From the NCBI GenBank assembly GCA_965216025.1, contig CBDCEX010000002.1, positions 1 to 64,000 on the forward strand: 64,000 nucleotides of DNA. The letters are read 5' to 3'. Both the position numbers and the translations under genes were made by a program. Positions 50,627-59,739 of the stretch are shown here, one piece after another (within the stretch, counting starts at the first letter, position 1; the number at the start of each line of letters is the position of its first letter). The notes beneath the pieces are model-generated. The model had not been told where the DNA came from and searched no databases. It worked only from the letters and a program-made list of their open reading frames with translations. The stretch is from JADFQT01 sp965216025. GTDB lineage: Bacteria > Chloroflexota > Dehalococcoidia > Lucifugimonadales > UBA3495.

Positions 50627-50854
50627 TTAAAGGCTGACCCCCCAAACTTTAGCTGCAATTATTAAATAGGGTAGCAAACCTACTGTTCCTCCAGCTAGCA
50701 ACACTTGCCATTGCAGTTCCTCTTGTCTAGTGAATTCCTTCCACCCGAAGGCGGCTCCTAATGCTAGGAGGAAACCAAGCAGAAATAGCGCAACACTACA
50801 TAATACGATCTCTACGTAACTGTCGAAGCGTTCCTCAAAAGTGCCGTTTTTCAC
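50627..50854 (-). CDS. Small two-helix membrane protein
   Basis: A 75-residue protein with two membrane segments: IVLCSVALFLLGFLLALGAAFG and VLLAGGTVGLLPYLIIAA, with a short charged N-terminus. Starts at GTG without a clear ribosome site. It is A+T-richer than the region and is next to the CBS-like gene on the same strand. Not recognised; it could be real or chance, but the helix pattern supports it. Confidence 0.45.
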   Translation of the reverse strand: MKNGTFEERFDSYVEIVLCSVALFLLGFLLALGAAFGWKEFTRQEELQWQVLLAGGTVGLLPYLIIAAKVWGVSL

Positions 50855-51080
50855 CGAATTTCAATCCATAAAGAAAATATTCGGCCTCATGAGTAAATTT
50901 TAGCATATCCTCGGATAGCACAGTGCCTTCCACGTTGATCTGTTCCCTTGTCATTAGAAATCCCACTCCCGACTAGCGCGATCACTAATTAGCTTGACCC
51001 GTTTCGTCCTCCGGCATACACTCCGACTATACCCTATAAATCCCGACCCGAAAAACCTGGCCTGACAGGAGGGGTATCAA

Positions 51081-51650
51081 ATGGTCCGGAAACAAGCCAC
51101 CACTTTGCTGCATCCGGCTGCGGAAGACGTGGCTCAGCAGCAGCGTTTAGCCCCCCGGCTTAGCGACCTGCAAGGGATGACCATTGGGTTGATCGATAAT
51201 CACAAGCGCAACGCCGACGTGTTTCTGGCCGAGCTGGGCCGGGTCTTCCAGGAAGAATACGGCGTTTCCAAAGTAGTCAGCTATAAAAAGGCCAGCCAGA
51301 GCATGCCAACTCCGGATGAAGTGATGGACCAACTGGCTGACGAGTGCGACGCCATAGTCCACGCGGTGGCTGATTGAGGGTCCTGCACAGCGTGGGGTCT
51401 CCACGACGGAATAGAAGCTGAAAAGCGGGGGCGGCCCGCGGTTACGGTAATCACCCATGCCTTCACCCACGCCGCCAGGCTGCGCGCCCAGGCCCTGGGT
51501 CTGACCGAGCATCCGGTGGTAGTTATTGACCATCCCATCGCCAGCAAGAACGCGTCCCAGATTCAGGCGGAAGCCCGGAGTCGGGCGTTGGAAATAGCCG
51601 GCGGGCTAGCTTCTTCGATTAAAATCTCCGGGAAGGACAACAATGGCTAG
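51081..51650 (+). CDS. UGSC-family selenoprotein (in-frame UGA read as selenocysteine)
   Basis: Read normally, this frame stops at TGA 51375-51377 after 98 residues. Read through, it encodes 189 residues with the motif U-G-S-C at residues 99-102 in the context IVHAVAD-U-GSCTAWGLHDG. That is the diagnostic motif of the UGSC family of (seleno)proteins, in which the first residue is Sec or Cys. The downstream part is clearly coding (VTVITHAFTHAARLRAQALG, VVVIDHPIASKN) and ends at TAG 51648-51650. A SECIS-like hairpin follows the UGA. ATG at 51081 has GGAGGGG before it. The ATG of the next gene overlaps by eight bases. The redox function is inferred from the Sec/Cys pair; the selenocysteine machinery is not in this window. 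Confidence 0.9.
51391..51405 (+). promoter_or_regulatory. Bacterial SECIS-like hairpin after the UGA codon
   Basis: CGTGG-GGTCT-CCACG forms a five-pair G+C-rich stem with a five-base loop. The loop opens with GG and begins 18 bases after the UGA, within the distance range known for bacterial SECIS elements, whose loop carries a conserved G among its first two bases. SelB would bind here. Confidence 0.72.
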
Positions 51651-52704
51651 CCGGGCGGCGCCCCGGGCCAGCCGGGTCCAGGTGGAGGGCTCGGTACGGG
51701 ATATCAACGACTACTACTACGAGCAGAGTTGGACCGACGGGCTACCCATCATCCCTCCCACCGAAGATCTAGTGCTGGAGATGGTGGAGGCTTGCTCTTT
51801 GTCGGCTGTGCATTCTTTCGGACAGATGGCGCCACTGAACGGGAGCGTCACGGTGGAAAAGGTGGCGATCAACTCGGTTATGGCCGGCTGCCAACCCGAT
51901 TATTTTCCGGTGGTGCTGGCGGCGGTAAAGGCAGTACTGCAGCCCCAGTTCAACGTTGGCTCCATCACGACCACGACCGGGGGAGCCGCGCCGGTGGTGG
52001 TCGTTAGTGGCCCCGTCGCCCAGCGGCTGGGCATCCATAGCGGCACCGCGCTGTTCGGCTCCGGCCATCAGGCCAACGCCACCATTGGGCGCACGCTGAG
52101 GCTAACCATGCGAAACATGGGCGGAGCCACGGTAGCCACCATGGAGAAGTCGACCCACGGCTGGCCCGGCAAGTATACGATGTGCTTCGCGGAGGCGGCG
52201 GAAGGATGCCCTTGGGAGCCACTGCATGTCGAGATGGGATACCCGGCCGAGGCCAGCATCGTAACGGTAGCCGCAGTGAGGGGCATCCAAACCCTGGTCG
52301 AAGGGGCCCAGGAGACTGGTGAGGGAGTCCTGGAGACGGTGGTTGGCGCGGTCCAAGCGATGGGAATATCCGGCTATTACTACCAGCAACGTGGGGCCTC
52401 CCCGGTGGTGGTGCTGGGACCAGAACATGCGGCGGAGATAGCGGCGGCCGGGTACAGCCGCGAGGACGTGAAAGAGTATCTCTTTGAGCACGCCAGGATA
52501 CCCAAGAGGGCGCTCAAAGATCGGGGACATTGGGGCGCTCGGCAGTGGCCGGAGGAGTGGGAAATGCAGGACGACGACTATATGATTCCTATTGTTGAAG
52601 ATGCCGATAAGCTGGTGCTCGTCGTCGCCGGGGGCGATGGCCGCCACTCCTCCTGGCTGCTGCCCTGGTCGGCTACGCAGCGGGCCACCGAGTTAATCGA
52701 ATAG
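51643..52704 (+). CDS. Partner protein of the UGSC selenoprotein
   Basis: A 353-residue soluble protein whose start overlaps the end of the selenoprotein gene (ATGGCTAG), indicating translational coupling. I do not recognise a characterised function. Conserved-looking blocks are SWTDGLPIIPPTEDLVLEM (about residues 29-47), INSVMAGCQPDYFPVVLAAV, TTTTGGAAPVVVVSGPVA and STHGWPGKYTMCFAEAAEG. It has only two or three Cys. I recall similar blocks in proteins adjacent or fused to UGSC domains. Start at 51643 uses no separate ribosome site, in line with coupling. No signal peptide, so the pair acts in the cytoplasm. Confidence 0.82.
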   Translation: MASRAAPRASRVQVEGSVRDINDYYYEQSWTDGLPIIPPTEDLVLEMVEACSLSAVHSFGQMAPLNGSVTVEKVAINSVMAGCQPDYFPVVLAAVKAVLQPQFNVGSITTTTGGAAPVVVVSGPVAQRLGIHSGTALFGSGHQANATIGRTLRLTMRNMGGATVATMEKSTHGWPGKYTMCFAEAAEGCPWEPLHVEMGYPAEASIVTVAAVRGIQTLVEGAQETGEGVLETVVGAVQAMGISGYYYQQRGASPVVVLGPEHAAEIAAAGYSREDVKEYLFEHARIPKRALKDRGHWGARQWPEEWEMQDDDYMIPIVEDADKLVLVVAGGDGRHSSWLLPWSATQRATELIE

Positions 52705-53498
52705 AGAACCACCCCATAGCCACCAGATAGCGGATTTGGCCCCTGGCTGCGGACTTCATAGTTAGCTGGGACGCCAGCCCTGGCCGGTGATCATGCCCCT
52801 CCAGTAATTGATCTGCCCGTTATGTTCCGACGAATTCCCCCGACACTTGCCAGTGCCTGCCACGCCAGACGGGAGAACCCGGGTAAATATTCAATCTCCT
52901 CCTCGAATTGCTCGGGTGTCATCCTGGATACTCGTTCAACGATGGCATTGCGGGCGGCGCCGTCTTAGGCCAGTAACAAGTCCCGCTCTGCGCTGAAGGC
53001 GGCAACCTGCTCCAGGGTTTTACCCAGTCCGGTTCGGTCCGGATCGATGTCAAGCTCAGTCGGCAAGTATCTCCCTTTCCAAGCTAGTGGCCGGGTGCGT
53101 TGGTTGGCGATTTCGGGGGAGGTTTCCGGATGTTTGTGCCGAGATTTGCGCTCTCAAGATGGCGTCCGAACTAACGGAGTCTAGTATAATGCCGGCATGG
53201 GGAGAGGTTGGACTCACCAGCCACTGACCCAGAAAGGGTTAGAGAGCGGGATTAAACTTTGTTCTCTCCATGGGGTGTACGTAAAGCGATCTCCACCGGA
53301 GTTCTGTCTTTTACCGCAGCACTAGAAGTCTGGCCGGAAACCTCGATTCCCCCTAGGCCAGCGTTTTCTTAACGTCGATTATCGATGGCATAGTGGGTGT
53401 TGCAACGTATTACATGCACCACCATGCCATATAAGTCTTGAATACGTCTGCTTCGCGTAGCGCAAAACCCGGCCAATGGCTTTCCGGTCAGACTTCTA
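52705..53498. other. 800-base gap with one possible gene remnant
   Basis: No intact gene is seen. On the minus strand, about 53065 to 52800, a frame reads TELDIDPDRTGLGKTLEQVAAFS, then RDLLLA, an in-frame TAA, then DGAARNAIVERVSRMTPEQFEEEIEYL. It could be a decayed small gene, but I cannot assign a family. The remainder up to the tRNA shows no coding bias. Confidence 0.35.
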
Positions 53499-53574
53499 GG
53501 GGGTGTAGCTCAGTCGGGAGAGCACCTGCTTTGCAAGCAGGGGGTCCGGGGTTCGAATCCCCGCACCTCCACCA
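53499..53574 (+). tRNA. tRNA-Ala (anticodon TGC)
   Basis: A 76-base cloverleaf. The acceptor GGGGGTG pairs with CACCTCC (one G-T), the D arm is GCTCAGTCGGGAGAGC, and the anticodon stem is CCTGC / GCAGG with loop TTTGCAA (anticodon TGC at 53532-53534). The T arm is CGGGGTTCGAATCCCCG. The 3' CCA is encoded. All stems close; identity is Ala by anticodon. Confidence 0.97.
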
Positions 53575-53987
53575 AGATTTCCACCCTCCTCGCTAGAGGG
53601 GTCAGTCTCGGCGTCGCCGTTCGGTATCCCACTGCTGCCAGTTGACCATGGGAATTGGTTCAAGTCCATCGATCCATTGACGCGCTACTGAACCAAACCC
53701 TACAGGCTGATTACCTCTGGCTTACGTAGCCCGCTTACGTAGCCCGGTAATCGGCCTTATTTTTAGTCTGCTGGTTGCAATCACTGTTTTGGGACCGGAT
53801 AGGGCCTTTTGGGGACCCGGGGTGTCTATCTCAAGGTTTAGGAACAGCACTACACTGGGCTAGTCTTGTCAGTTGCAGTGCAGCTGAAGGCTTACCAAAC
53901 CGTCGCTGAAGCTCCAGCCGGGTCCAACCCTCAGCTGGATTTACAGCTAGCAGCGGCCTCGCCTGGCCTCGGCTTTTGGAGTCGCAC
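53575..53987. other. Intergenic region after tRNA-Ala
   Basis: No gene is seen. A 14-base unit (CTTACGTAGCCCG) is repeated in tandem at about 53719-53745. No integrase or attachment-site duplication of the tRNA end was found nearby. Confidence 0.5.
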
Positions 53988-54764
53988 TTGAACCTAAACC
54001 GATCACTCAAACTGTTATACGTGACCGCGGTGGCTGCGTTGCTAGTGGCCGGCGCCGTTTTGGTAATAGCCTCCGGTGTTGCTTTGGCGAGACCCATGGG
54101 GGTAGATTCGTATCCCAATCAAGAGGACAGGGCAATGGCTTACTTATCCGAGATAGGGTTCGGCGCTGAGTACGGCTCTGCGAATCAGGTTTTGCATAAG
54201 TGGGCCCAGGAAGTCAGAATAAAGACTCATGGGGAGCCAACCGGCGCTGACCTGGAAACTCTGGAGCAGGTGGTCACCGAGCTGAACGATCTCCTCAGTG
54301 GAATAGGATTAAAACTCACTGAAGAGGCCGCAAATGTGGACCTTTATTTCTCACCCGAGTCCGACTTTCCAGCGATAGAACCTGGCTACGTGCCGGTAAA
54401 CCTGGGCTTTTTCCGAGTTTGGTTCGATGAAGTTGGAGCTATCCACCGAGGACGGATTTTAATCGCTTCCCAGGGGACCACCCAGGCGGAACGGTCCCAC
54501 TTAATTCGAGAGGAGCTTACCCAGACTTTTGGACTCTTCAAAGACTCATGGCATTACTCGGACAGTATCTTTTACGAAGGTTGGACCACCACTTCTGAAT
54601 TTGGTCCTTTGGATGTATCCGCCATCAGATTGCTTTATACCCCTCAGCTCGAGCCTGGTATGAGCAAAAATCAAGTTCAGGACGTTTTTTCAAGCCACGA
54701 ATCTAAGGGGACTCAATGGGCGGCCTACCGCGGGCATCCAAACCAACGGAGCGGCGAAAAATAG
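53988..54764 (+). CDS. Exported DUF2927-like protein (metalloprotease-like)
   Basis: A 258-residue protein with an N-terminal signal/anchor segment (LLYVTAVAALLVAGAVLVIASG) and an extracytoplasmic domain. The C-terminal part resembles DUF2927: SHLIREELTQTFGLFKDSW, then SIFYEGWT and LLYTPQLEPGM. The family pattern is 'EElxQxxGLxxD ... SIF ... LRxLYxPxLxPGM', but the HExxH-like site is imperfect here. TTG at 53988 is chosen because GGAG lies six bases upstream; a TTG at 53976 is also possible. It may act on cell-surface protein, but no substrate can be named. Confidence 0.75.
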   Translation: MNLNRSLKLLYVTAVAALLVAGAVLVIASGVALARPMGVDSYPNQEDRAMAYLSEIGFGAEYGSANQVLHKWAQEVRIKTHGEPTGADLETLEQVVTELNDLLSGIGLKLTEEAANVDLYFSPESDFPAIEPGYVPVNLGFFRVWFDEVGAIHRGRILIASQGTTQAERSHLIREELTQTFGLFKDSWHYSDSIFYEGWTTTSEFGPLDVSAIRLLYTPQLEPGMSKNQVQDVFSSHESKGTQWAAYRGHPNQRSGEK

Positions 54765-54989
54765 GGAGGCGCGCCGGTTCCGGACTCGGGCTCTTTAACC
54801 ACTGGCGACCGGCCTAGCGCCGGGCCGTCCAATTCCGCGGTTTCTGCGCCGGAAATAACGGCTCTACCTGTCTTAACTACTAATCCGTCAAGTCACCTCT
54901 CCCCCCACTCCTCATCCCACCCCCGGCTCTTGCTACCCATTTCCACGCTCATCACCGGTTTTACCAACACCCCCTAGTACTACAACGAC

Positions 54990-56100
54990 AGGGTTTAAGG
55001 TGGCGGCTCCATCCTGCTTTCGCGGCAGGTGGAGCGTGGTCTCTCGTGGGAACGGCGAGCTTTCGTTGCGTAGCTGCGTATCCTTCAGCCATTTTCAACA
55101 GCAATTGATCGGGCCCGAACTGCTGGCCCCGGGCAGCATCTCCCGGACCACCCGGTACACCTGTGGCCTCGTACCATCCGGGGCAGCTTTTCGCCCCCCA
55201 ATCCTGCGGCAGGCTCAGCAGGAACGCTCCACCCAGCAGGCACATGGCTATGTGGTGATGCCACCGACTTCTGCCCAGCTGCGGGTCTCGTATTCGCTCC
55301 AGGAGTACGTCACCCTTCTCAGCATCTCGAACTCCGTTTCAATGCGCCACCTGGACCCACCCACGTAGGCCAGAGTCTCCAAGGTTGTGCCCTCGGCAGA
55401 GCGTTGGACAGGTAGTAGCGGGGCTCGCTGCCGTCCAGGTTCCGGCGCCAGACGGCCCACAGTTCCTCGCCGGGCTTGCGCCTCCTGGTGGCCCGCACCC
55501 GCTGGGCACTGAACCGGTAGGTGCGCGGCCCCTGGCTTCCCTGGGCCACCGTTATCTCCCGCCAAGCCTCATCCGGCAGTTCCTCACCGCGCTGCTCCAT
55601 GGTCCGCCGCTGCGGCAGGCCGCAGCTTGGAGTTTGCGGGGGCGGCCGAACCCCGGAGTTGGCCGGACTGGTCCAAGCCGGGTCCAAGGGCCAGGCCGTA
55701 GTGCCGCCCGGAACGTCCAGCACGTAGCGCATCGCCCAGGGCCGCCAGTCCCTCCCGGAAGGCGGCGACATGGGGAAGGCGTCGTCTCCGGTTCAACCCA
55801 CTCGGCCCTGAGGTGTGGCCCAGGACTCCAGGACCCGCTCCAGTATCAGGGATCTCCAGGGCCAACTCCGTCTTTGACCGGTGTTCCGCCGGTCCTCCGG
55901 CACACCCGGAGGAGGCCGCAGCACACCGGTCCTGGTACGGAGGTCCAACTCTTGGGCAGATACAGCCGCTTGTCCACCAACGCCCGGCCCAGCGGGCTGA
56001 CGTAGGCCAGGAACATCCCACCCTGGCAGTTGGCCACCTTGCCCAGCCTTTTCAGCGCCCAGAGGGTGCGACCGACCAGCAGGCGCAAGCCCGGCGAATC
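54990..56100 (-). pseudogene. IS701-family transposase, decayed (left copy)
   Basis: Fragments in at least three frames cover most of a transposase of the IS701 type. From the N-terminal side: GMFLAYVSPLGRALVDKRLYLPKSW, KTELALEI, YVLDVPGGTTAW, AYVGGSRWRIETEFEML, CLLGGAFLLSLPQDWG. No continuous frame exceeds about 150 codons. It is non-functional. Confidence 0.75.
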
Positions 56101-56561
56101 CACTGGGCCCTACCGCCGGAACCGGGACGGCAGCGAACCCCGCTACTACCTGTCCAATGCTCCGGAGGATACCCCGTTGGAGACCCTGGCATACGTGGGA
56201 GGCTCCCGTTGGCGTATAGAAACGGAGTTTGAGACGGAGAAAAGCGACGTAGGCCTGGACGAGTACGAGACCCGCACCTGGGCTGGCTGGCATCACCACG
56301 TGGCCCTGTGCCTGCTGGGCGGAGCTTTTCTGCTGAGCCTGCAACAGGCTTGGGGGGAAAAAGATGCCCCGGATCACGAGGCCACAGGTGTACCGGGTGG
56401 TGCGGGAGATGCTGCCCCGGGAACGGTTCGGGCCAACCGAGTTGCTGCGGTGGCTTGAGGATACGCAGGACAGTAACGAACGGGCCAAACGCTCCCATGC
56501 CAAGCGCCGCGCCGCCATGCGGGCATCACCCCAGCCATCCCTCCCTGAACTGACGTTGTAA
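56100..56561 (+). pseudogene. IS701-family transposase, C-terminal fragment (right copy)
   Basis: It encodes only the last third: EPRYYLSNAPEDTPLETLAY, GGSRWRIETEFETEKSDVGL, GWHHHVALCLLGGAFLLSLQ, then after a frame change PRITRPQVYRVVREMLPRER and LLRWLEDTQDSNERAKRSH. It ends at the terminal repeat. The missing N-terminal part is replaced by the inverted left copy. Confidence 0.78.
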
Positions 56562-56563
56562 TA

Positions 56564-58402
56564 CTAGAAACCCGGCTGAAAAGCCCTGCTGTGACGAGAT
56601 GAGGCGGAGGTTAACCAGTGGACTGGGCCAGGTCTGAGACTAAGGGCGGCCCAGCTGGCAGCGACCAATATGAATTGGGCGGTAACGATGGGCGACCCGG
56701 TGGCGAACTCAGGGCAGGCTCCGGCGGCGGGCCGGTCCGGTCTATTCTCTGGTTTATTGGGGGAGGAGCCTGGACCCTGGGACATCATCCCCGTCTTGGT
56801 AGCCACCAGGGTCAGGTTGGCCACCGTGGCTGCCAGGAGTAGCTGATAAAGGGTCTTGGTCCGGCCAAAGTAGCGAGATTGGCGGACTCCCAGTTGAACC
56901 AGCCGAGCCAGGCGATGCTCGACCACCTGTCGCCGACTAGGGTATTCGGCAAAATCCTCACTCTGCTGGAAGGCCCGGGCTTGTTGCAGGAGCGCTTCCT
57001 GAGGGTGGAGAGTCACCGTACGGCCTTTGCCCTTGCTGCTGGCAATGCATTGGTCTCGCAGCGGGCATACGCCACAGACCGCCGGGTCGAATTGAAAACT
57101 CTGGGCCGGGTAGGTCTGACCCAACCGGTTGGTCCGGTTGCCCATGGTACGTAGCGTGTGGGTGACCTGCCCGGCCGGGCAGGTGCAGGCGCCAGCCGTC
57201 AGGTCGATCTGGAAGTCTTACTTGGGGAAGCGGGCCTTGTTAGGACGACCCGGCACCTTGGCTATTAGCGTCCGGTCGGCATCGGCAAAGGCCTGCCGCG
57301 TCCCGCCATCTCCATAGGCCGCATCCCCGATAGTCTCCTCCACCGCTATGCCCGTGTTCTCTTCACTCTGCTCCACCAGTTCCAGGACTCCGGTGTTGTC
57401 ACCGGCATTGCCGGGCAGGATATCTACCGCGGTCACTAGTTGGGAATCGGTATCCACCGCCACGGCAGCCTTATGTCCGTCGAAGCGTTTGCTGCTGCTT
57501 TTGCGCCCATGGCGCATCTCCGGGTCGTGCGCCGAAGGGACCCGGTCCCGGCTTACGCCATCCTTCCGGGCCGGACCATCCTCCTGCCGTTCCACATCTT
57601 GCAAGAGGAGTTGCCCCAAGAGTTCCGCTGCTTCTCCAATAGCCTGGCGCTCAGGACTATCTGCGGGAAATCTACCTTGGGCCTGACGGGCCAGTTCCAA
57701 TACCAGGTCAGCATCGGCTACTATCTTCTGCAGTAAGGCTTGCCGCTCCTTCTTGTTGTCCCAGTCAATCCCCGCCTCTCCCTTCACACTGGAGCCAAAG
57801 TAAAGCTCCAGGCCGTGTCTCAAGGCCCACTCCTCGGCCCGGGTCCCATCCAGTTGGGCCAATGCCCTGACCACCTGGACGATGCCGTCGGCCAGCAGGT
57901 TGTAGGTGTCCTTGACCGCTCCCCGACCCAGAATGTAGGTAGTGTCCACCGCCACCTTCATCCGCCGTCCTTTCAGGCAGCCGGTCTGCCGGGCGAATTG
58001 GAGCCTGCGCTGAAAGACGGACCGCACCTGGTCGTGGAGGATCAGCTGGGCTCGAAACAGTTGCAGGGTGCTCTTGGCAAAGGGACGGTCCTCCACCTCA
58101 ATCCCCAACGCCACCTTCCACCGGATATCGAAGTCCGCCCTCTGCTTGGCTTCCAGGTCGCTCACTTTGTCGTAGGCCTGCAGCAACAGCGCGGTGGCAA
58201 CCAGACTGGGATGCACGCTGTCCCGGCCATTGTCTGGGCAATACAGTTCGGCGAAATCTTCGTCCCGAAATAGCTGACCCCGCAGGAAGGCCAGGAAGGC
58301 GTAGAAGGAGCCGCGACCCACATAGTCCAGGTAGATGGTCCGCTTCCAGGAACCCCAGCTGTTTAGAGCGTTTTCCCAGCATCCCCTGCCTCCCACACCC
58401 AT
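56564..58402 (-). pseudogene. IS1182-family transposase with an internal ochre stop
   Basis: A single frame runs from 58402 to 56564 apart from one TAA at 57218-57220 (PNKARFPK-stop-DFQIDL). Before it come the IS1182 N-terminal part (YCPDNGRDSVHPSLVATALL), MKVAVDTTYILGRGAV and KSSSKRFDGHKAAVAVDTDS. After it come CTCPAGQ, the cysteine cluster FDPAVCGVCPLRDQC, and SRRQVVEHRLARLVQLGVRQ with RYFGRTKTLYQLLLAAT. The frame at both ends is abnormal: the last residues run into the IS701-like terminus. The element's own terminal repeats were not identified. Confidence 0.82.
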
Positions 58403-58475
58403 TAAATTCTCCTGCCCATTATATCGGACTAGCCTGGATCAGGGTACTTTTCGGCCGATCCTCTACAGGGCCTTT

Positions 58476-59147
58476 TCATTCTCCTGCCTGGTAGGTAAAG
58501 CCCATCATGTCGAAAGCTTCGCTGAGATGGGCATTGTGGCGGCGTAGGGCAGCGGCTACGTTGGAATGCCCAGGCCGACGTACCAAGCTGATGACCAGGT
58601 TCCGCAGGCCCGCCAGCACCTCAGGGGCGGCCCCAGTGCGCACCTGAGAGCGGTCCTCGTCGAAGGTCACATCCCGTACCCAGTGGAGGCGGTTCTCGAT
58701 GCCCCAGTGCCCACGGGAAAGGCTCAACAATCGCCTGGCATCGGCATCAGTGGCTGGGAGACTGCTAATTGCATAGCTCACATCCACCTGTTTCTTGCCC
58801 TTCACGACCCGCTGGCGCTCTAGCCGACACACCTGTTGCAGATGCGGCCACGCTTCCCCGACCGTCCCAGCGCTGCCCACGTAGCCATTTAGCTCTGGGT
58901 CGGCCAAGGCCCACAACTCTCGCCGCTCCAGCCGCCCATGACGCCGCTTTACTGGAGCATCGGCCCAGACCGTCAGCTTGGCCCCGCGTGCTCGCCACTC
59001 CGCTGCCAGCCAGGGAGGTACGGTTGGCCCACCAGCCCTCTCAGTTCCTAGCAGGGGAAAAAGCCACCTCCAGGTCTCGGCGCAAGGTGGGCTGATTCTC
59101 TTTAACTGGCAGCAGATACTCTCCGCCGCCTGCCACAATCTGCTCAC
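58476..59147 (-). CDS. ISAs1 transposase, C-terminal ORF (copy 2)
   Basis: A 223-residue frame whose meaningful part starts at about PLLGTERAGG and includes RHGRLERRELWALADPELNG and LSRGHWGIENRLHWVRDVTF (third catalytic acid), then LAGLRNLVISLVRR. Its upstream 30 residues (CCQLKRISPP...) are an out-of-frame reading of ORF 1. The same split is found in copy 1. Confidence 0.82.
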   Translation of the reverse strand: MSRLWQAAESICCQLKRISPPCAETWRWLFPLLGTERAGGPTVPPWLAAEWRARGAKLTVWADAPVKRRHGRLERRELWALADPELNGYVGSAGTVGEAWPHLQQVCRLERQRVVKGKKQVDVSYAISSLPATDADARRLLSLSRGHWGIENRLHWVRDVTFDEDRSQVRTGAAPEVLAGLRNLVISLVRRPGHSNVAAALRRHNAHLSEAFDMMGFTYQAGE

Positions 59148-59676
59148 AGACTTTCCGTTGGGTCAGTAAGGCATCAGCCACTACTACCCGACCCTTCAGG
59201 GGTACCTGGCCCAATACTTCTTTGACCGCCGCCAATTCTTCCCCTTTGCCCGGCGCAGCTACCTGCGCCAGCACTGCCCCAGCGCGGCTAGCGTAGGCCG
59301 ACACCAGATGGACCCCGGGTATCTCTTGGCCGTGGACCCCTCGCAAGGTTTTCCCGTCCAGGGACAGGGGGTCATCCGCCTCTACCCCGCTATTTGCCAG
59401 CCAGTTGCCGACTTCTGCCTCAAAGGCCGCCACGTCCAGGCCCTTGAACACCCGGTGGAGGGTGGCCACGCAGGGTGTCTTCTCCTGGCTGAACCCCAAA
59501 AGCTGCGCCGTAGCACCCCCTTGGTCCCGCCCCCATTGAGCTATGGCGTATAAGCTGCGGGCGCCGCACAGCATGGCACAGGTGGCCAAGGCCAGGATCG
59601 CCCCCAAAGAGTGGCGTCGCCCTTGGCTACTCCGGAAGTCAGGCACCAAATCCAGCGCTTCTCTCAAAGTCATCAT
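59041..59676 (-). CDS. ISAs1 transposase, N-terminal ORF (copy 2)
   Basis: A 211-residue frame beginning MMTLREALDLVPDFRS, with catalytic Asp residues in LSLDGKTLRG and VVADALLTQ. It ends EVAFSPARN at a TGA just past a run of T and C. The catalytic Glu lies in the second ORF, which overlaps it by about 107 bases in another frame, so a complete transposase needs a +1 (or -2) shift in the overlap. Confidence 0.85.
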   Translation of the reverse strand: MMTLREALDLVPDFRSSQGRRHSLGAILALATCAMLCGARSLYAIAQWGRDQGGATAQLLGFSQEKTPCVATLHRVFKGLDVAAFEAEVGNWLANSGVEADDPLSLDGKTLRGVHGQEIPGVHLVSAYASRAGAVLAQVAAPGKGEELAAVKEVLGQVPLKGRVVVADALLTQRKVCEQIVAGGGEYLLPVKENQPTLRRDLEVAFSPARN

Positions 59677-59739
59677 CCTCCCCTCCCGCTTAAACTGGTA
59701 ATAATTTTACACTATTTTGGGAAAATGAAAAGGCCCTGA

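Larger units (their letters stand above)
54974..56567. mobile_element. Two IS701-like remnants in inverted orientation
   Basis: The outer ends are inverted copies of one terminus (CTAGTACTACAACG at 54974-54987; CTAGTATTACAACG on the opposite strand at 56554-56567). The left unit (minus strand, about 54990-56100) holds decayed transposase pieces: KTELALEI, YVLDVPGGTT, TLETLAYVGGSRWRIETEFE and CLLGGAFLLSL. The right unit (plus strand, about 56100-56561) repeats the C-terminal part: SNAPEDTPLETLAYVGGSRW, LDEYETRTWAGWHHHVALCL, then in another frame PRITRPQVYRVVREMLPRER. Both have several frameshifts. Confidence 0.8.
58466..59738 (-). mobile_element. ISAs1-family insertion sequence, copy 2
   Basis: A 1273-base near-identical copy of 40625-41896, with perfect 14-base terminal repeats (AGGGCCTTTTCATT). 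The flanks (GATCCTCTA left, ATACGGTCC right) do not match, so no target duplication is present. Sequence adjacent to one end has probably been lost. The right end abuts the truncated HpcH/CitE gene. Confidence 0.93.

Noticed and set aside
53499..54764. Integrative element at tRNA-Ala
   Set aside because: No duplicated tRNA 3' end, integrase or phage gene was found downstream; the following IS cluster shows its own ends.
57218..57220. TAA read-through in the IS1182 transposase
   Set aside because: An isolated ochre codon in a decaying IS cluster is better explained as a nonsense mutation.
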